Assembly: GCA_964560495.1 (NCBI GenBank)
Contig: CAZLMM010000003.1
Span: forward strand, 1 to 64,000
Direction of reading: 5' to 3'
Length of the DNA: 64,000 bases
From: UBA5069 sp964560495
GTDB taxonomy: Bacteria; Chloroflexota; Anaerolineae; Caldilineales; Caldilineaceae
Shown here: in pieces, positions 54,139-62,409 of the stretch
Numbering within the stretch: position 1 is the first letter of the stretch
Layout: each line of letters starts with the position of its first letter
Position numbers and translations under genes: made by a program
Notes under the pieces: model-generated
Database searches by the model: none
What the model saw: only the letters and a program-made list of their open reading frames with translations
What the model was told of the DNA's origin: nothing

Positions 54139-54837
54139 ATGGCCGTAATCGAAGTGGACAATGTCACCAAGAGCTATCGCATCGGCGCCATCGAGACGCG
54201 AGCGCTGGATGGCGTAAGCCTCGAAATCGCAGCGGGCGAGTTCACCGCGCTGGTCGGGCCGTCGGGTTCAGGAAAGACTACGTTGCTCCAGCTCATTGGC
54301 TGCCTGGATCGTCCCAATCAAGGGACTGTGCGCATCGACGGGCAGGATGTCACGCGCTTTAGCGCCAATCAACGAGCCGATCTACGCCGTGAGGTCATCG
54401 GGTTCATCTTTCAGTTTTTCGCCCTGGTGCCGGTGCTCAACGCCTATGAAAACGTGGAGTTGCCCCTGCTGCTCAACGGCGTCCCTGCCAAAGAGCGCCG
54501 GGCGCGCGTTCTGGAGCTCCTGAATGCCGTAGGTCTCTCTGACCGCGCGCGCCATCGCCCAGACCAACTGAGCGGCGGTGAGCAGCAGCGCGTTGCCATT
54601 GCCCGCGCCCTTGCCCCTCGCCCCCTCATGGTGCTGGCTGACGAGCCTACGGCCAACCTGGATACGGCCAACGGCGAGCAGGCAATGGAGATCATGCAGC
54701 GTCTTAATCGCGAGACAGGCGCTGCTTTCATCTTTGCCACCCATGACCCGCGCGTCATGAAATTCGCCCGGCGCATCGTTGAGCTGCGCGATGGCCGCGT
54801 GGTCAACGATGGCCTGGCCATGGCTGGAGATGACTGA
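54139..54837 (+). CDS. ABC transporter ATPase, LolD/MacB-like
   Basis: A 232-residue single-domain ATPase. Walker A VGPSGSGKTTLLQLIG, the LolD/MacB-like FIFQFFALVPVLNAYENVELP, signature LSGGEQQRVAIARAL and Walker B MVLADEPTANLDTANGEQ. It powers the two FtsX-type permeases. Its stop codon overlaps the start of the lipoprotein adaptor gene by one base (TGATG). Confidence 0.93.
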   Translation: MAVIEVDNVTKSYRIGAIETRALDGVSLEIAAGEFTALVGPSGSGKTTLLQLIGCLDRPNQGTVRIDGQDVTRFSANQRADLRREVIGFIFQFFALVPVLNAYENVELPLLLNGVPAKERRARVLELLNAVGLSDRARHRPDQLSGGEQQRVAIARALAPRPLMVLADEPTANLDTANGEQAMEIMQRLNRETGAAFIFATHDPRVMKFARRIVELRDGRVVNDGLAMAGDD

Positions 54838-56135
54838 TGCACGCATTCATCTGGCGCAAAGCAATCCTTGCGCTGTTCGTCTTGTTTTTGGTCGGATGCA
54901 ACCAGCAGGAGCCACCCACGCCTATGCCGGCTGCCACACCCTTGCCAGCCATCAGCTTGTTGCCCAATGGCAGTCCAGCCAAAGCATCTGGCGTCGTCCT
55001 GCCCAAACGCAGCGCAACGCTGAGCTTTCCCGTGGCCGGGCGGGTGGAGCGTCTGCAGACCGCAGTGGGCGACCGGGTGGGCGCGGGTACGCTCCTGGCG
55101 GCATTGGAGAATACGCCCGCGCGTGCAGCGCTGACCCAAGCCCAGGGGACGCTCTTCCGCGCGCAGGCGCGCTTGGCTGAATTGCAGGCTGGCCCGCGCC
55201 CTCAGGAGATCGCGGCGGCGCAAGCTGCGGTGGATGGCGCACAGGCGCTGCTGGCCCAGCTACAAGAGAGCGCTCGCCCCGAAGAGCTTGCGGCAGCGCG
55301 CGCCAATCTGGCGGCGGCGCAGGCAGGCTTACAGCAGGCCTTTGCCGGTCCACGTGAGGAACAGCGAATCGAGGCTCTGGCGGCCCTCGCCAATGCAAAG
55401 GCGGCCTTGCAGCAGGCGCAATCAGCCTACAATCAGGTTTCCTGGCGCGCGGATGTGGGCGCGCTTCCCGAAAGTCGCGCGCTCCAAATCGCAACCAATG
55501 AGCACGAGGCCGCGCAGGCGCGCTATGACGCTCTTTTCGCCGGCCCGGCGGCAGACGTGGTCGCCGCAGACCGAGCGCAGGTGCAGCAGGCGCAGGCCAA
55601 TCTGGATCGGCTCAACGCGCCAGCAAGCGAAGGTCAGATCGCAGAAGCCGAGGCGAAGGTTGCCGCAGCGCAAGCAGCCCTGGATCTCTTGACCGCCGGC
55701 CCGCGCGATGAGGAGCTGGCGGTGGCGGGAATGGCTGTGGCCGAAGCCGAAGCCGCCGTGGAGCGCGCACGCGCTGAGTTCGCCAACACCGAGCTGCGCG
55801 CCCCGTTTACAGGAACCGTTACAGCGTTGCGCGTCGAGGTAGGCGAGATGGCGCAGCCTGGGCAGGCGGTGGCGACGCTGGCTGACCTGAGCGAGCTTCA
55901 AGTGGAGACGACTGATTTGAGCGAGCGTGATGTGGCGCGGCTGGCAATCGGGCAAGCGGTTACGGTTTTTGTCAAGCCGCTCAACCAGGAGATTGGGGGG
56001 AGCGTGCTGCGCATTGCGCCCCAATCCACCACCATCGGCGGCGATGTGGTCTACCCTGTGCGCATTGCACTGGACGCAATGCCAACCGGCTTGCATTGGG
56101 GCATGAGCGTGGAGGTGGAGATCACGACGGAATAG
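54837..56135 (+). CDS. HlyD-family membrane fusion lipoprotein
   Basis: A 432-residue periplasmic adaptor-like protein with a lipoprotein signal (LALFVLFLVGCNQQ, C21). A barrel-sandwich start (LPKRSATLSFPVAGRVERL) leads to a long, strongly Ala/Gln-rich helical hairpin from about residue 90 to 305 (AQARLAELQAGPRPQE, then QAQANLDRLNAPASEG), and the return strand LRAPFTGTVTALRVEVGEMA closes the lipoyl-like domain. Together with the permeases and the ATPase this makes a MacAB-like export system, though in a phylum whose outer envelope is debated. The helical part has internal repeats (AGPRxxE recurs four times). Confidence 0.9.
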   Translation: MHAFIWRKAILALFVLFLVGCNQQEPPTPMPAATPLPAISLLPNGSPAKASGVVLPKRSATLSFPVAGRVERLQTAVGDRVGAGTLLAALENTPARAALTQAQGTLFRAQARLAELQAGPRPQEIAAAQAAVDGAQALLAQLQESARPEELAAARANLAAAQAGLQQAFAGPREEQRIEALAALANAKAALQQAQSAYNQVSWRADVGALPESRALQIATNEHEAAQARYDALFAGPAADVVAADRAQVQQAQANLDRLNAPASEGQIAEAEAKVAAAQAALDLLTAGPRDEELAVAGMAVAEAEAAVERARAEFANTELRAPFTGTVTALRVEVGEMAQPGQAVATLADLSELQVETTDLSERDVARLAIGQAVTVFVKPLNQEIGGSVLRIAPQSTTIGGDVVYPVRIALDAMPTGLHWGMSVEVEITTE

Positions 56136-56171
56136 GAGCGTGTCTGGCCGGCTGGATGACTCAGCCAAACG

Positions 56172-57023
56172 TCAACCCTTCACATACGAGAGTTTTTGCG
56201 AAATCAGGCTGCCCTGAAAGGCATAGACATCCACCCCGCGCATGTGGCCAGCTTCTCCTTGCGCGTTGCGCCATTCGTAGCGCCACAACATGACACAGCG
56301 GTCGCCGCAGGCAAAGAGTTCTTCCGTCGCTATGTGCGCATGGGTCGATGCGCCAAAGAATTCCTCCCAGAAGGCGCGCACCTGGGCTTGGCCCTCATAG
56401 CGCGCTCCATCCGGCGGTGGATAGGTATTCTCGAAGACGCACTCATCGGCGAAGCAGGTCATCATGGCCCCCACGTCCCGTCGATTGAGGGCGTCGTTGA
56501 GGGCAATCACCACTTCCAACCGCTGCGCCTGTTCCCGCTCGTTGGGTGAAGACTCCATCTGCTTACCTCCCTTCCAATTTGCCGCATCAGCACCCGTCGT
56601 TGTCGCTTGGTTCAACCTGATGAGCCCGGCGAGTGTTGGCGTGAAACCGCATTCTTGATAGAACGCCGCCCACTGGGGCTCGTAATCAACGTGCAGCCAG
56701 TGCATCCCCTGTTCTCGAGCGACGGCGGCAGCCTGGCGCACCAGCTCGCGCCCAACACCGCGCCGCCGCCAGGCTGGATGCACTGTTGTGTCCAGCAGGA
56801 AAGCATGGATGCTGCCGTCCCACGCCAGATTGACGAAACCGATGAGCGCATCCCCACAGAAGGCGCAGATGTATGCCAGGCTACGGCAAAGTATCGGCTG
56901 AAAGGCTGTCCACTGGTGTTCCAGCCAGGACGCGCTGAACAAGGCGTTGAGGGCATCGTCGCCCATCGTCGGGCTGACGACATAGGCGATGTGCGCGCCG
57001 GTCTCTGCTCGTTCTTCAGTCAC
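56172..57023 (-). CDS. GNAT acetyltransferase fused to a SnoaL-like domain
   Basis: A 283-residue, two-part protein. Residues 1-145 are a GNAT acetyltransferase (VHPAWRRRGVGRELVRQA is the acetyl-CoA loop, WAAFYQECGFTPT the C-terminal motif). Residues from about 156 are a SnoaL/NTF2-like domain (VVIALNDALNRRDVGAMMT, CFADECVFENTYPPPDG, VRAFWEEFFG). At the junction lies MESSPNEREQ at residue 156, whose ATG (56558) is preceded by GGGAGGT six bases upstream (56565-56571). That is a full translation start inside the frame, so the SnoaL part may also be made alone. The GTG start at 57023 is not strongly supported. The gene follows pdxT by 25 bases. Confidence 0.82.
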   Translation of the reverse strand: MTEERAETGAHIAYVVSPTMGDDALNALFSASWLEHQWTAFQPILCRSLAYICAFCGDALIGFVNLAWDGSIHAFLLDTTVHPAWRRRGVGRELVRQAAAVAREQGMHWLHVDYEPQWAAFYQECGFTPTLAGLIRLNQATTTGADAANWKGGKQMESSPNEREQAQRLEVVIALNDALNRRDVGAMMTCFADECVFENTYPPPDGARYEGQAQVRAFWEEFFGASTHAHIATEELFACGDRCVMLWRYEWRNAQGEAGHMRGVDVYAFQGSLISQKLSYVKG

Positions 57024-57048
57024 GCTACGCCAACTACTTCAGCCGTCA

Positions 57049-57696
57049 TCACTCCGCTTGCACACTCTCGACCAGGGACTGCGCCTGGTATTGGCGCGTC
57101 ATCTCCAGAAAGAGCCTGTGCCAGCGATCATCGCTCGTCAGTTCAGGATGAAACGCAGTAGCCAGGATCGCCCCCTGGCGCACCGCCACGAAGACGTGAC
57201 CGCTCCCACTCTCCAATCGGGCCAAAGGCTCCACATGGGGGCCGATTTGGGTGATGGCGGGCGCACGGATGAAGACAGCCGGCGCCGGCGCGTCACCCAG
57301 CGCGGGCGCCTCGAGCATAGTCTCGAAGCTGTCCACCTGGCGGCCAAAGAAGTTGCGATTGACGGTGGCGTCCAGCCCGCCCAACAACGGTTGACCGCCC
57401 TGTTTCTGTCCGGCGGCTCGTTCCGCCAATAGAATCATGCCGGCGCAAGTGCCCCAGGTGGGGCGACCGCTGCGCACCCAGACGCGCAATGGCTGCACCA
57501 GCCCCCAGCGTTCAGCGATCAAGCCCATGCTGGTGCTCTCGCCGCCCGGGATGATCAAGCCATGACAGGCGGCCAGCTCCTCTGGCTTGCGCACCTCCAG
57601 GGCGTGCGCTCCCAGGCGGCGCAACATGGCAATGTGCTCGGCGAAGGCGCCCTGCAACGCCAGCACGCCAATAACGATAGAAGAAAAATCGCACAT
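57049..57696 (-). CDS. pdxT: Pyridoxal 5'-phosphate synthase glutaminase subunit PdxT
   Basis: A 215-residue PdxT. GVLALQGAFAEHIAML at the N-terminus, the glutamine-binding GLIIPGGESTSMGLIAE, nucleophile Cys in WGTCAGMILLAE, and the His-Glu pair in ATAFHPELTSD. PdxT hydrolyses glutamine and passes ammonia to PdxS for vitamin B6 synthesis. The frame is open far upstream, but MCDFSSIVIGVLALQG at 57696 is the natural start. It follows pdxS after a 197-base spacer in which no gene or clear promoter was seen. Confidence 0.95.
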   Translation of the reverse strand: MCDFSSIVIGVLALQGAFAEHIAMLRRLGAHALEVRKPEELAACHGLIIPGGESTSMGLIAERWGLVQPLRVWVRSGRPTWGTCAGMILLAERAAGQKQGGQPLLGGLDATVNRNFFGRQVDSFETMLEAPALGDAPAPAVFIRAPAITQIGPHVEPLARLESGSGHVFVAVRQGAILATAFHPELTSDDRWHRLFLEMTRQYQAQSLVESVQAE

Positions 57697-57893
57697 ACCC
57701 AGTGATGACGCCTCTACGAGATGCAGGGAACAATGATACTTCGCTACAACCGCAGTCGAAAATCTCTTTGCGTCCCCTACGTTCTCTGTGACAGAGATGA
57801 TTAGGATGCCTTCAGAGTTCGTTTGCTGTACGGAATGACCATCCGTAACCAATTTTGAACACATCCAAATAATTTCGAGTGAGAAACGGGCGA

Positions 57894-58829
57894 CTACCAA
57901 CCGCGCACGGCCATCTTCTGGTTGTCGGCCAGGGTGTCCAGGTTGATGCCCACCATGGCTTCGCCCAGATTTTCGCTCACCTCGGCCAGAATCTTGGGAT
58001 CGTTGTAGTGAGTGACGGCCATGACGATGGCGCGGGCGCGTTTGGCCGGATTGCCGCTCTTGAAGATGCCTGATCCGACAAAGACGCCATCCACACCCAA
58101 CTGCATCATGAGCGCGGCGTCGGCTGGCGTGGCGACGCCGCCGGCGGCAAAGTTCACTACGGGCAGACGGCCCAACTCCGCAGTCTGGCGCACCAGATCG
58201 TAGGGCGCCTGAATCTCTTTGGCGTAGGTGAACATCTCGTCTTCGTCCATGGTCTGCAGGCGGCGAAGTTCCCGGTTCACTGTGCGGGCGTGACGCACTG
58301 CTTCCACCACATTGCCCGTGCCGGCCTCGCCCTTTGTGCGGATCATGGCCGCGCCTTCGGCGATGCGGCGCAGGGCTTCGCCCAGATTGCGGCAGCCGCA
58401 GACAAAAGGCACGGTAAATTTGTGTTTGTTGATGTGATTCTCTTCGTCGGCGGGCGTCAGCACTTCGCTCTCGTCGATGTAGTCTACACCTAGGGCCTGA
58501 AGAATCTGAGCCTCGACGAAGTGGCCGATGCGCGCCTTGGCCATCACTGGAATGGTGACTGCCTCGATGATCTCCTTGATCTTGGTGGGGTCGCTCATAC
58601 GCGCCACGCCGCCATCTTTGCGGATGTCGGCCGGCACTCGTTCCAACGCCATGACTGCGCACGCGCCGGCCTCTTCGGCGATACGCGCCTGTTCGGCTGT
58701 AACCACATCCATGATCACGCCGCCCTTCAACATCTGCGCCAGGCCAGCCTTGACGGCAAAGGTGCCCGTCAGGATGGTGGATTCGGATTGACTGTGGCCG
58801 TTCACCGGCGTCTTTGTCATTGTGTTCAC
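57894..58829 (-). CDS. pdxS: Pyridoxal 5'-phosphate synthase subunit PdxS
   Basis: A 311-residue PdxS. FAVKAGLAQMLKGGVIMDVV, catalytic Lys in PVMAKARIGHFVEAQIL, VDYIDESEVLTPADEENHI, the second Lys region RTKGEAGTGNVVEAVRHAR and LPVVNFAAGGVATPADAALM are all conserved. It makes pyridoxal phosphate from ribose-5-phosphate, glyceraldehyde-3-phosphate and ammonia. I chose GTG 58829, which has AAGGAGG six bases upstream; ATG 58820, three codons later, is too far from it. It starts the pdxS-pdxT-GNAT block. Confidence 0.96.
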   Translation of the reverse strand: MNTMTKTPVNGHSQSESTILTGTFAVKAGLAQMLKGGVIMDVVTAEQARIAEEAGACAVMALERVPADIRKDGGVARMSDPTKIKEIIEAVTIPVMAKARIGHFVEAQILQALGVDYIDESEVLTPADEENHINKHKFTVPFVCGCRNLGEALRRIAEGAAMIRTKGEAGTGNVVEAVRHARTVNRELRRLQTMDEDEMFTYAKEIQAPYDLVRQTAELGRLPVVNFAAGGVATPADAALMMQLGVDGVFVGSGIFKSGNPAKRARAIVMAVTHYNDPKILAEVSENLGEAMVGINLDTLADNQKMAVRGW

Positions 58830-58932
58830 AAGAAGCCTCCTTGGGTCTCTCCCAATGAAGAAAACAGATAGCCGCAAGAACCTATATTGTAAGGCAGATG
58901 AAGGAGAGAGCGCAAAAAATGTGAAGAGTGTA

Positions 58933-58986
58933 GTCTGGGCAAAACAAGAGGCGCTCGTTGACGAGCGCCTCTTGTTTTGCCCAGAC
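58933..58986 (-). terminator. Strong 26-bp stem-loop
   Basis: The 26-base arms 58933-58958 and 58961-58986 are perfectly complementary. It lies 19 bases after the stop of the META-domain gene and upstream of pdxS, so it probably ends the former's transcript. On the minus strand a T-run (ATTTTTTGC) follows about 12 bases after the stem. Confidence 0.8.
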
Positions 58987-59004
58987 AGGGAGCTGACATA
59001 GCGC

Positions 59005-61119
59005 CTATTCGCTCACCGGCGAAAACTGCATAATGCCGCTGTCAAATTGCAGGGCGATAAAGAGATCGCCGTCCTGCGTCAAATAGGACGCCGCGCCGTT
59101 CAGTCCGTTGATGTATACGTCTTGCTGCGACTCTGGCGGACAAGCCATACGCGTTGAGATGTTTGCCTCCATGTTCAGTTGACCCGTGGTGCTGTCTGCG
59201 CTGTATGTCCCGCGGAAGGCGTTGCAGTCGGTCGTCGTGGCGAAGCCGCCGTCATCCTCGAATGTCAACTGAAACAACGTTGAGTCGTCGGGGGTGATGA
59301 GCGAATCGTCGCTCATCTGCGTCTCGACCCACTGCCAGGTCGTGCCGGCCAGTTCGGGCGTCTCGCGCACAGGTGCAGCGTCTGCGCCGGCGTCTTCGGT
59401 GGGCGCACTCCCTTCGCTGCTTTCTTGCTGGATCAGCCCGACAGAGTAGACGCGCGTCTCCTGTTGCGATGGACAGCACAGCGGGTCGTTCGGCCCGGCT
59501 GTCAACAGATCGACCACGATAGCGTTGTTATCGAAGGCCATGGCGTTGACCTGCACCCGATCGCCCAACAGCGTCGTGGCGATGTTGACCGGCGAACCAT
59601 TGACATCGATCACCAACGCCAAATTGACGAATGTCCCGCTGCCGCCGCCGCTTTCAGCCAGCAACACAGCCGCCGCATCCAGGCCGTAAAACGAACCATA
59701 GGCGATGGGTTCAGGGATCAACGCCACGCTGATCTGGCTGGCCGAACCAGGCGCAATCGTCTCGGTGTAGACGCCGTTCACCAAGAACGCCTCGCCGCTG
59801 TTGGCAAACTGGGATTGGTAGGCCATGTTGCTCAGTGAGCTATAGGAAAGAGGATTGTTCACGAACTCCATGTTCAGGGACTCCATCATGGCGTTCAGAC
59901 TGGCGAGATTGGGCGTGAAATCGGCTGGCGCAAGCTCGTTGAGCATCTCGCTCGTGGCGGCGAGATAGGCCGGGAAATCATCCTCTGCCAGCGCTTGCAT
60001 CTCGGGCGTCATCTCGGAAGCTTCTTCAGGCAGCGCCTCGGTGACGATGGGCGTCTGGGCGACAACCAGGAGCGAATTGTCTTCGCTCAAACCGTTGAAG
60101 TAGTAGTTGGTTTGCCAGCGCAGCACCGGGCTGGCGTCTTGCGAGGTGCGTCCGACAAAGCTCATTCCCGTCCCAATGGGTGACGACGGATAGGAAACCT
60201 GTACAGCCAGGTCGTTCACGCCGCCCGGCGGGGGCAGGATGGGTAGCGGCGGCTCGGGATTTTCCGGCTGTTCGCTCAACAAGGCAGAGAGACTCTCTAA
60301 CGTTTGGGCGATGGCGTCGTTGCCTGCGTCGCTCCATAATGTAGCGTAATCGTCAGCGGGAATGATGGCGAACAACGGGCCTTGATAGCCCGGCAGCGTT
60401 GGGTTGTCGCCGTCGAAGCCGATGACGATGTGGGAAGGCATACCGGTCGGGCCGGGTGGCAGGCTCTCATCGTAGGGAGTCGCCGGCATAACGCCCACCA
60501 TGTAGGAATCGGCCAGATCGCCCGGATCCAAAGTTACGAAGATTTGCGACTCCAGAGATAACGCGTTGCCCACCAGGCTGTAAACGTCGATCACGGGCTG
60601 GGTGGGGCAGCACATGGGGTCGTCGGGTCCGTGGGTGGTCATGGCGACGATGATCTGGTCGTTTTCGATGATCATGGAATTGACCTGCACCCGGTCGCCC
60701 AACAGCGTCGTAGCAACATTGATCGGCGTCCCATCCTGATCCACCACCACCGCCAGGCTGACGAATGTGCCGCTGCCGCCGCCGTTCTCGGCCAGCAAGA
60801 CCGCGGCTGCATCCTGCTCGTTGATCACACCAAAGGCCATCGGTTCTGTCAGTAGGGAGACTGTCGTCACACTAGCTGAGCCGGGGGCAATCGTCTCTGT
60901 GTAGACGCCGTCTTCCAAGAGCGCAACGCCTTCGGCGGCCAGCAAAGATTGATACTCCATATTGGCCAGCGCCTCGGGCGTCAGGACTTCAGAGGGGCTT
61001 TCAGTTTGGAACGGCTGGGCAGGGGGCGGCGCCGCCTGCGCAATCGGCGCAAGCATGGGCGATGCAATGAGCGCCAGGCTCAAAGTGAGCGCCAAAGCCA
61101 GATGTTTGGTTCTGTTCAT
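59005..61119 (-). CDS. Secreted protein with duplicated domain and C-terminal META domain
   Basis: A 704-residue secreted protein with a Sec signal (LALALTLSLALIASPMLAPIAQA). Two long repeats of about 130 residues are visible, near 34-163 and 414-543: both contain GVYTETIAPGSAS, ENGGGSGTFVSLAVV or ESGGGSGTFVNLALV, NVATTLLGDRVQVN or NIATTLLGDRVQVN, and a Cys-Cys-Pro element (MCCPTQP, LCCPSQQ). The C-terminus is a META/HslJ-like domain (LAGTTWQWVETQMSDD, then FATTTDCNAFRGTYS and STRMACPPE). META proteins are often surface-associated with stress or antibiotic tolerance, but no function is known here. ATG 61119 has AAGGAG upstream. Confidence 0.85.
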   Translation of the reverse strand: MNRTKHLALALTLSLALIASPMLAPIAQAAPPPAQPFQTESPSEVLTPEALANMEYQSLLAAEGVALLEDGVYTETIAPGSASVTTVSLLTEPMAFGVINEQDAAAVLLAENGGGSGTFVSLAVVVDQDGTPINVATTLLGDRVQVNSMIIENDQIIVAMTTHGPDDPMCCPTQPVIDVYSLVGNALSLESQIFVTLDPGDLADSYMVGVMPATPYDESLPPGPTGMPSHIVIGFDGDNPTLPGYQGPLFAIIPADDYATLWSDAGNDAIAQTLESLSALLSEQPENPEPPLPILPPPGGVNDLAVQVSYPSSPIGTGMSFVGRTSQDASPVLRWQTNYYFNGLSEDNSLLVVAQTPIVTEALPEEASEMTPEMQALAEDDFPAYLAATSEMLNELAPADFTPNLASLNAMMESLNMEFVNNPLSYSSLSNMAYQSQFANSGEAFLVNGVYTETIAPGSASQISVALIPEPIAYGSFYGLDAAAVLLAESGGGSGTFVNLALVIDVNGSPVNIATTLLGDRVQVNAMAFDNNAIVVDLLTAGPNDPLCCPSQQETRVYSVGLIQQESSEGSAPTEDAGADAAPVRETPELAGTTWQWVETQMSDDSLITPDDSTLFQLTFEDDGGFATTTDCNAFRGTYSADSTTGQLNMEANISTRMACPPESQQDVYINGLNGAASYLTQDGDLFIALQFDSGIMQFSPVSE

Positions 61120-61432
61120 TAGTGGCTCCTTCAAAGGAAATTCAACTGTGGATGGTGCGTGGAACTTCGATTTCATGTCACTATCTTATCATGCAGTGCA
61201 ACCATCGGCAGGATCGCGATGAGGCTCTGGTGAGCTTGACGCCTGCACCGCTCTTAACGACTTCGCTGACAGACGCGCCAGCACTCTATCATCCTTGCAG
61301 GCGCAATGATGACAAAAGATGAGACGCCAGAACGAACAAGACAGTTCCCGTTCATCACCCGTCATACTTCGCTCTGTTTGAAACCAGGAGTTTTTGAACT
61401 GTGAAAACTCCTGGTTTCAAAGCAACCGCAGT
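61120..61432. other. Intergenic region upstream of the META-domain gene
   Basis: About 310 bases without a convincing gene. The terminator of the amino-acid permease gene (61377-61421) lies at its right end. No clear consensus promoter for the META-domain gene was found. Confidence 0.5.
61377..61421 (-). terminator. Terminator-like stem-loop of the amino-acid importer operon
   Basis: The 18-base arms 61377-61394 and 61404-61421 are perfectly complementary, with a 9-base loop. It lies 11 bases after the permease stop on the minus strand. The stem itself is A/T-rich near the loop; no long T-run follows. Confidence 0.75.
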
Positions 61433-62293
61433 TTAGTGAATCGATTGGGGCATGCGCTTTTCTACTACGCGCAGCAACATGGTCAACGCAATGGTCATGA
61501 CCAGGTAGAGAAAAGCCACGACGTTGTAGGTTTCGAAGAACATGAAAGTGCTGTTGGCGTAAAGCCGCCCCATCTGGGTGATGTCGGCCACGCCCAACAC
61601 AGAGACCAGCGACGAATCCTTGAGCATGGCGATGAAGTCGTTGCCCAGGGGCGGCAACACCCGGCGGATGGCCTGGGGCAGCACGACGAAGCGCATGGCC
61701 TGCCAGCGCGTCATGCCCAGGCTGAGGGCAGCCTCCACCTGCCCTCGCTCGATGCTCTCAATACCGGCGCGGAAGATCTCGGCGAGGAACGCGCTGTACG
61801 CAATGATCAGCGCCAGGATGGAGCGCGCGGCGAAGCTGAGCTGGCGCACCTGGAGGTTCGCCAGGAAGTCGCCCGGCGCCTCGATTCCCCAATTGCCCAG
61901 GCTCACGCCGATCCAGTTGACGCCGGCCACGAGTTGAGGAGCGCCCACGAAAGCAATGTAGTAGAGCAGGACCAGCATGGGCACGCCGCGGATGATCTCC
62001 ACATAGAAGGTGCTGGCTTCGTACAAAACACGATTTTTGGACACCCGCATCAGCCCAACAAGCAACCCCACGATCATCGCGCCTGTATACGCAACAATCG
62101 TCACGTAGATGGTTGTGGTAATGCCCTGGGCGACCGCGGCGAAGATGACCTGGTAGTCGGCGTCGGTAACGATATGCCAGAGCATCAGCACGCCCAGCAA
62201 GATGGCAAAGAGCAGCCAGTAAGGCAGGCGCGCCAGGAAAGCATAGAGCGGTTGGCGGCGGGGCGCGGGCATGGCCTGTACAGCCATGGACAT
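61433..62293 (-). CDS. Polar amino acid ABC transporter permease
   Basis: A 286-residue His/Glu/Gln/Arg-type permease. QGITTTIYVTIVAYTGAMIV and LYEASTFYVEIIRGVPMLVL are the characteristic first helices. The EAA-like loop reads EAALSLGMTRWQAMRFVVLP, and the last part includes AMLKDSSLVSVLGVADIT, a HisM/GlnP hallmark. It pairs with the binding protein at 62410-63467. The ATPase of this system is not in the window. Confidence 0.9.
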   Translation of the reverse strand: MSMAVQAMPAPRRQPLYAFLARLPYWLLFAILLGVLMLWHIVTDADYQVIFAAVAQGITTTIYVTIVAYTGAMIVGLLVGLMRVSKNRVLYEASTFYVEIIRGVPMLVLLYYIAFVGAPQLVAGVNWIGVSLGNWGIEAPGDFLANLQVRQLSFAARSILALIIAYSAFLAEIFRAGIESIERGQVEAALSLGMTRWQAMRFVVLPQAIRRVLPPLGNDFIAMLKDSSLVSVLGVADITQMGRLYANSTFMFFETYNVVAFLYLVMTIALTMLLRVVEKRMPQSIH

Positions 62294-62327
62294 CTCCTTG
62301 GCGTTGATTTGACGGACGCTGCGAGGT

Positions 62328-62397
62328 GAGGTCTTGGGATGACGCGCCGTTCATTGGCGCCCAAGACCTCAAGACCCTAAAACCTCAATACTCCCCA
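62328..62397 (-). repeat. Octamer repeats and stem-loop between binding-protein and permease genes
   Basis: On the plus strand CGCCCAAG, ACCTCAAG, ACCCTAAA, ACCTCAAT and a fifth, diverged unit run in 8-base phase from 62358. The arm GAGGTCTTGGG (62328-62338) pairs perfectly with CCCAAGACCTC (62360-62370), with an inner GCGCC/GGCGC pair. The unit matches the arrays at 9379-9471 and 15633-15664. Confidence 0.75.
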
Positions 62398-62409
62398 AAA
62401 CTATTTCCC

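Noticed and set aside
57697..58662. Long upstream extension of the pdxT frame
   Set aside because: It runs through pdxS in another frame and has no homology; PdxT starts naturally at 57696.
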